A DNA stretch of 64,000 nt from Gordionus sp. m RMFG-2023 (taxonomy: Eukaryota > Nematomorpha > Gordioida > Chordodea > Parachordodidae), in contig NC_088775.1 of NCBI RefSeq assembly GCF_954871325.1, positions 34,511,561 to 34,575,560 of the forward strand, in the 5' to 3' direction. The notes beneath the pieces were generated by a model. It searched no databases, was not told the origin of the DNA, and saw only the letters and a program-made list of their open reading frames with translations. The translations under genes and the position numbers were made by a program. This document shows, in pieces, positions 60,101 through 64,000 of this stretch. The first letter of the stretch is position 1. Each line of letters starts with the position of its first letter.

Positions 60101-60572
60101 TCCTTAAATTATCACCCCTTGTATTGTTTTTATTTGTATCGCTCCTTAAATTATCGCTCCTCGTTAAGCTCCTAAAATTATTTTCTCTGGTTTCCTCATT
60201 AAACATGGTCTCAATACCCGGCAACACATTCTCTTTCAATGTCATCACGGCATACTCCTCACTCGTTATTGGTACAAATATGCCCCACCATGAAAATACT
60301 CCCCAAAAACTATACCCTGGACCAATCCTAGTTATCCAATCCCATCCTAACACCTCCTCTATATTTCGATTGATTACCCATAAATCTAAAATTTCAATTT
60401 TTCCCTCCACTGTTATTATAATCTCCACCCTACCCATCTCATTCAACAGGGTCCCATCGAATTGTCTTATTCTTAACCCTTCATTCTTTATCATTTCCCC
60501 AGGCCAAATACTCTGGTATCCATTATACCCAATTACAGAAATGGCTGCTCCAGTATCAAACAACATGGGCAC
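57131..60572 (-). CDS. pol region of the family B element (protease, RT, RNase H, integrase)
   Basis: Domain order on the minus strand is protease (LFDTGAAISVIG), a linker of repeated PRSVTRED/PRSETKGN modules, and RT entry (RRIPFEWRREVEMELDQW). RT core follows with LRLCADFRVRLN, YFSKVDFSNAYLQL and YYMDDVLVTG, then RNase H (VFVAVDVSSKGVGGALLHCI, YTDHKPLVHLF). Integrase has the HAGHQG..CVRC finger and the LDFFDFD..VSDGGPAF..SNGQAERM core. This is standard Ty3/gypsy order. The region is broken in several places and is treated here as a fossil. Confidence 0.88.
59830..60130 (-). repeat. Repeat-coded linker between protease and RT (family B)
   Basis: Modules of about 16 codons around NPRSVTREDPRSETKG are repeated several times in the protein; in the DNA the units are about 48 bp and diverged. 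They lie between protease and RT. Confidence 0.8.
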
Positions 60573-60796
60573 CTTCCCTCCAAATTTATCATCACTCTTG
60601 GACAGGGATCATGTACTAGCCCCTCTTGTAACATATTTTTACACCCCTCTCTCTCTATTTCTCCCTGATTATGCCCCTTCTTTGACCATTTAACTTCCGC
60701 GCCACGACCTGTCTTGTCGATTTTTTGTCGTCATATAGTCACAAATTTTTACAGTCCATCGCCACATGTCCAATCTTTTCACACCGAAAACATTCC

Positions 60797-61114
60797 CTAT
60801 TCCTCTCCTCCACTTCCTTGATATTTACTACCCGAACTCCTTCCCCTTTTTGTCCTCACATTCGAAGCACCCGGACCAATCTCTCTTTGGGGAAAACCGC
60901 TTTTATTGCTGTAATTGTTCGTATTGCATTCCTCTTTATTATGCCCAAATCGACCACAGCCCGCACATCTTAATTTCTCTTGCCTCCCTGGACAGTAAGG
61001 AGCTATATGTCCCAACTTCCCACAACCAAAACATTTCACCTCGCGACATTCTTTGAGCATATGACCTGGTTTACCACAATTATAACAACTCATTGCTCCT
61101 CTTTCACGCTGCAC
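60797..61114 (-). CDS. gag end of the family B element with three zinc knuckles
   Basis: Three CX2CX4HX4C knuckles follow in a row: CYNCGKPGHMLKEC, CFGCGKLGHIAPYC and CAGCGRFGHNKEEC. A basic Gly/Ser/Arg-rich tail comes after them. Knuckles bind the RNA genome during packaging. Three in tandem is more than most Ty3/gypsy elements carry. No capsid domain can be recognised in the sequence ahead of it. Confidence 0.8.
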   Translation of the reverse strand: MQRERGAMSCYNCGKPGHMLKECREVKCFGCGKLGHIAPYCPGRQEKLRCAGCGRFGHNKEECNTNNYSNKSGFPQREIGPGASNVRTKRGRSSGSKYQGSGGEE

Positions 61115-61659
61115 AAAATTTTGTCTTATCTCTAATCTTCTCCCTGAGAATTCTCTTTGGGCTCTCTATACGGTTGTAACTCTTGATTAATTTCGAAATA
61201 ACGTCTATCATAGCTCTATAAATCTCTACTCACATCACTATCCGTCCACCCCTTAATCAATTCCTGAACAGGTAGCCCGTTACTTTACCCATCATATCCT
61301 CCTCCCCATTATGTCCCTCAATTGTTAATGTTTGTCCCTTTATTTTTACACTACGGCTTCTCCTCAATCTTCTGCCCCACTAGACTACACACCCATATTA
61401 AAAGTATAACCAGCGCCCCAAAAATATTATATTGTATCTCCCAGTATTTAATAAATTTTAAACTTTTCATTCCGGTGCTACAAAAAGTTTATGATTAATT
61501 TCAGGATAAAAATCTTGGTTATCTGTAATGTTAGCAAATATGATATTATTAGTAACGTAAATAAGCCAATTATGCGCATATACATGTACACTATATAGGT
61601 TAATATTTGACCAAATTCGTGTATATTACTTGTAATAGGTTTATATCTAACAAAATGTG

Positions 61660-61850
61660 GGCAGCACTCCCGCGTAACAGTTTACTATGATTAAAGACTT
61701 GCGTGAATTTCTAACTAATAGATTTATCTACGCCAAAATTTTGGCAGCACTTCCGTGTACTTGATTTTTGGGGAAAAAAATGGGCAGAACTTCCGTGTAT
61801 TTTAAATTTTGAGAAAAAATGGGCAGAATTTCCCTGTATTTTAAACCCGT
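61660..61850. repeat. Degenerate GGGCAG-A-TTCC-TGTA repeats
   Basis: Four diverged copies of GGGCAGMAYTTCCGTGTATT lie near 61660, 61743, 61782 and 61818, inside the leader of the family B element next to the 51-bp array. Confidence 0.65.
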
Positions 61851-61904
61851 TCGTACAATGAAAATTCTCCAATTTGCTCCAATGCAAAACTGCCCTTGAG
61901 GCTA

Positions 61905-62165
61905 TTCAATTTTACAACTGGAATAAGCTCTGATGCAAATCTGCCCTTATGGCTATTCAATTTTACAACTGGAATAAGCTCTGATGCAAATCTGCCCTTA
62001 TGGCTATTCAATTTTACAACTGGAATAAGCTCTGATGCAAATCTGCCCTTATGGCTATTCAATTTTACAACTGGAATAATCTCTGATGCAAATCTGCCCT
62101 TATGGCTATTCAATTTTACAACTGGAATAAGCTCTGAAACAAATTTGCCCTTATGGCTATTCAAT
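61905..62165. repeat. 51-bp tandem array, five units
   Basis: The unit contains CAACTGGAATAAGCTCTGAT followed by GCAAATCTGCCCTTATGGCT and is repeated about five times with few changes. It is a multiple of three and open on the minus strand, giving the 17-residue repeat NSHKGRFASELIPVVKL. It lies 60 bp inside the 5' LTR of the family B element. Confidence 0.95.
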
Positions 62166-62225
62166 TTTACTTTTCCTCCTTAACAAATTTATTATTATCT
62201 CGAGATATATAGTCTTGGCCACCAC

Positions 62226-62588
62226 TGCAAAGTTTGTACCAGTTAAAAACATATATATATTTATTTAAAGTTTACCTTGCCCTTAAGTATATTTTTATTC
62301 TTCGCTAACCTTGTTCTTCAACACAAAAAAATGATAAGGCTCCTTATTTTTCAACTTTTCAAAATTAATGACGAGACTAATTATTTTTTATTTTTCTACT
62401 CTATATATATATCAACACAAATAATAATTTCTTCTTTTTTTTAACAACGAATAAATAAAAAAATATCATGTAAAAAAAAATAAAAAATATTAAAAAAAAC
62501 ATTATTCTAATAAAAATCGATATTCTAATATTAATAAAATTATTTTAATAATAATCGATATTCTATAATTTATAATCCACTCATCACA
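62226..62588 (-). repeat. 5' LTR of the family B element (363 bp)
   Basis: Matches 54541-54897. On the minus strand it is followed by GTGGTGGCCAAGACTATAT, which contains a possible primer-binding site starting TGGTGGCC. Confidence 0.93.
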
Positions 62589-62593
62589 CTAAT

Positions 62594-64000
62594 AACTTAA
62601 AACTTCATATGGAAAAATTCCATCAATAGTTATTATATTGCCAGCTAAAATCAAATAGGCACAATTTTGATATTCTATTCCCAAATGAGTTTATTATATG
62701 TGATCATGATATAAAAACTTTAATTGCAAAGATGGTTTAATAACAGCATTATTGTATGGTGAGATTTGTGATGGAGAAGGAGGAATACTGATAGTGAGTA
62801 GAACCAGAGTGTGTATATTTGAACACCCAGATGCAATAGAGTAGTATAATATGCCTCAAGGAGACAAAGGCCCTTATTTATCCTTCGAGTTTGATCAATT
62901 TGTGTGATTGTGTAATTTAGAATATCAAATTTTTTTGATTGAAATTATTTATAAGAATTGGATTAGATTAGAGTGAATATAATGTTATTTTAAGTGGTTT
63001 CTAACTTTAAAAAACAGCGTATTCAATCATTTTCTAACACTCAGAATAAATTCAAAGACCAATTGATTTTAACCTTCGTATGGTTACTTTTATTCTTACT
63101 AGACTTTGGTCATAGGTTCAGGGAACTTAACTTTGAAAGGGGGGAGGGACTTGATAAGATCTATATTATTGCAATTGGAGGGAGTGAAAACCTTATATTC
63201 AATTGAATAAAATTGAAGATCTGATTTGGATTTCCACTTTTTTTAGAGGTAGGAGATTATAGAGGGAGGAATAATGGTTATCCGAGGGGATATAGAGTGA
63301 AACTATCGAGGAGAGTAAAGTTATTAAAGGGGTGTAGAAATTCCTGAATAGGATATGATAAATATAGGTCCAAGTTTAGAGAAAAGAATTTGGAGGCAAC
63401 AGATCAAAATTTATTTTTACTCCCAAAATATAACCTCTTATCCCTCACATATATAATTAGGCATTGGCTTTAAAACTCCAGTTTGAAATGTCGCACTTAA
63501 GTGATCGTAAAACCCTTGAAACAAAATTAGAGTTTGATCAGTGTATATGTTTTATTTCATCAAAGGTTTGTTACTTTAACATTGTATAAAACCAAGAAAT
63601 TTGATACTCGCCAATTGATTTAGAGTAAAAGGCAACTTTCTCATATAAATGCTCAGTAAATTATTCATAATAGTTCGCCATTTTATATGCATTTAGAGAT
63701 GTTAGAACCTTTCGAGTGTCTTTTATTTTTTAAGAGTAGGAATATTCTTAATCTTTTATTGTTTACCGAGGGAAAAGAGAGGGTATTTGTAAAACAATAA
63801 TCAACCAGGTTCACTTTGAGACATGTCCCTTGTAACCTCTTACTGGAAGTTGATAAGTTCTCCCTATCTTTTTTATCCTATACAATGATTTTCTCCATTT
63901 TGTTATTCGTAACCTTTGCTAAATTATTGGAGCATACGATAATTCAAAGACCATTTTTCGATCAAAATAGTTTCGTTTCCATTTTTATTTGCATGATTTT
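62594..64000. other. Flank without a recognised gene
   Basis: A little less AT-rich than the average here, with short purine-rich stretches near 63140-63330. A 70-codon frame at 62994-63206 matches nothing. Whether this continues the LINE-like element interrupted at 54541 cannot be decided by eye. Confidence 0.4.

Larger units (their letters stand above)
54541..62588 (-). mobile_element. Ty3/gypsy-like LTR retrotransposon of a second family (family B), 8 kb
   Basis: LTRs lie at 54541-54897 and 62226-62588, with CTAAT duplications outside (54536-54540 and 62589-62593). On the minus strand, from the 5' LTR: a leader with a 51-bp tandem array, a short gag end with three CCHC knuckles (about 61110-60920), protease (MLFDTGAAISVIG, about 60570), a repeat-rich linker, reverse transcriptase (FYYMDDVLVTG), RNase H, and integrase finger and core (57131-58210). 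A purine-rich spacer of about 1.4 kb and an acidic coding-like stretch (54930-55604) follow before the 3' LTR. GC content and codon use differ clearly from family A. It is broken in about half a dozen places or more. The LTRs are about 97% alike by eye with a few short indels, so it is fairly young. Confidence 0.93.

Noticed and set aside
59783-60693. Plus-strand Leu/Ser/Phe-rich frames of about 64-189 codons
   Set aside because: Complement of the repeated protease-RT linker and of protease on the minus strand.
61905-62165. CRISPR-like regular repeats
   Set aside because: Units are contiguous with no unique spacers, and the context is an LTR element in a eukaryote.
1-64000. tRNA or rRNA genes
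   Set aside because: No cloverleaf with the usual internal promoter boxes and no rRNA-like segment stood out on reading; a covariance-model scan would be needed to exclude them.

Overview
The window is AT-rich (by eye about three quarters A+T) eukaryotic DNA, almost certainly from an invertebrate animal. Host genes are scarce: one GT31 glycosyltransferase, a two-exon remnant of an ABCA-type lipid transporter, and one or two coding-looking stretches I cannot name. Nearly everything else is transposable elements, mostly hAT DNA transposons and their miniature derivatives, plus Ty3/gypsy LTR elements and a LINE-like retroelement. I see no bacterial operons, no CRISPR array, and no rRNA or tRNA gene that I can support. 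The species cannot be named from this sequence; gene-poor, repeat-rich, AT-rich genomes of this kind occur in several invertebrate phyla.

Layout. 0.2-0.9 kb: a GC-box tandem repeat. 0.9-7.7 kb: an old, badly decayed Ty3/gypsy copy (plus strand) carrying a later hAT insertion (6122-7427, perfect 8-bp target duplication). 7.85-9.8 kb: remains of a DUF4371-type hAT. 10.2-14 kb: a gypsy scrap, a 328-bp MITE and a hAT with GGTTCGGTTCGG ends. 14.6-18.1 kb: a hAT with a second hAT nested in it, both with perfect 8-bp duplications. 19.5-21.2 kb: the GT31 gene. 23.66-29.21 kb: a very young gypsy copy (minus strand) of the same family as the first, with practically identical LTRs and a TTTTA duplication. 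29.4-37.8 kb: tandem arrays, fold-back MITEs and an unidentified coding-like block. 38.2-39.5 kb: the ABCA pseudogene. 39.5-41.66 kb: a pol-less LTR element that shares its 3' tail with the gypsy family. 41.9-42.3 kb: a LINE fragment. 43.6-51 kb: two decayed hAT regions, each with a MITE inside. 51.4-54.4 kb: a LINE-like retroelement (minus) carrying a fold-back MITE. 54.54-62.59 kb: a second family of gypsy-like LTR element (minus) with a CTAAT duplication. The last 1.4 kb holds nothing I recognise.

Most interesting: a 78-residue ORF in the leader of the gypsy family, upstream of gag, whose pattern resembles an RNA-recognition-motif fold and which is still recognisable in the old copy; and the pol-less LTR element, which carries an open, very lysine/asparagine-rich 233-codon frame and is probably mobilised by that same gypsy family. 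The nesting order gives relative ages: old gypsy, then the hAT within it; outer hAT, then inner hAT; LINE and old hATs, then their MITEs; and three young LTR insertions.
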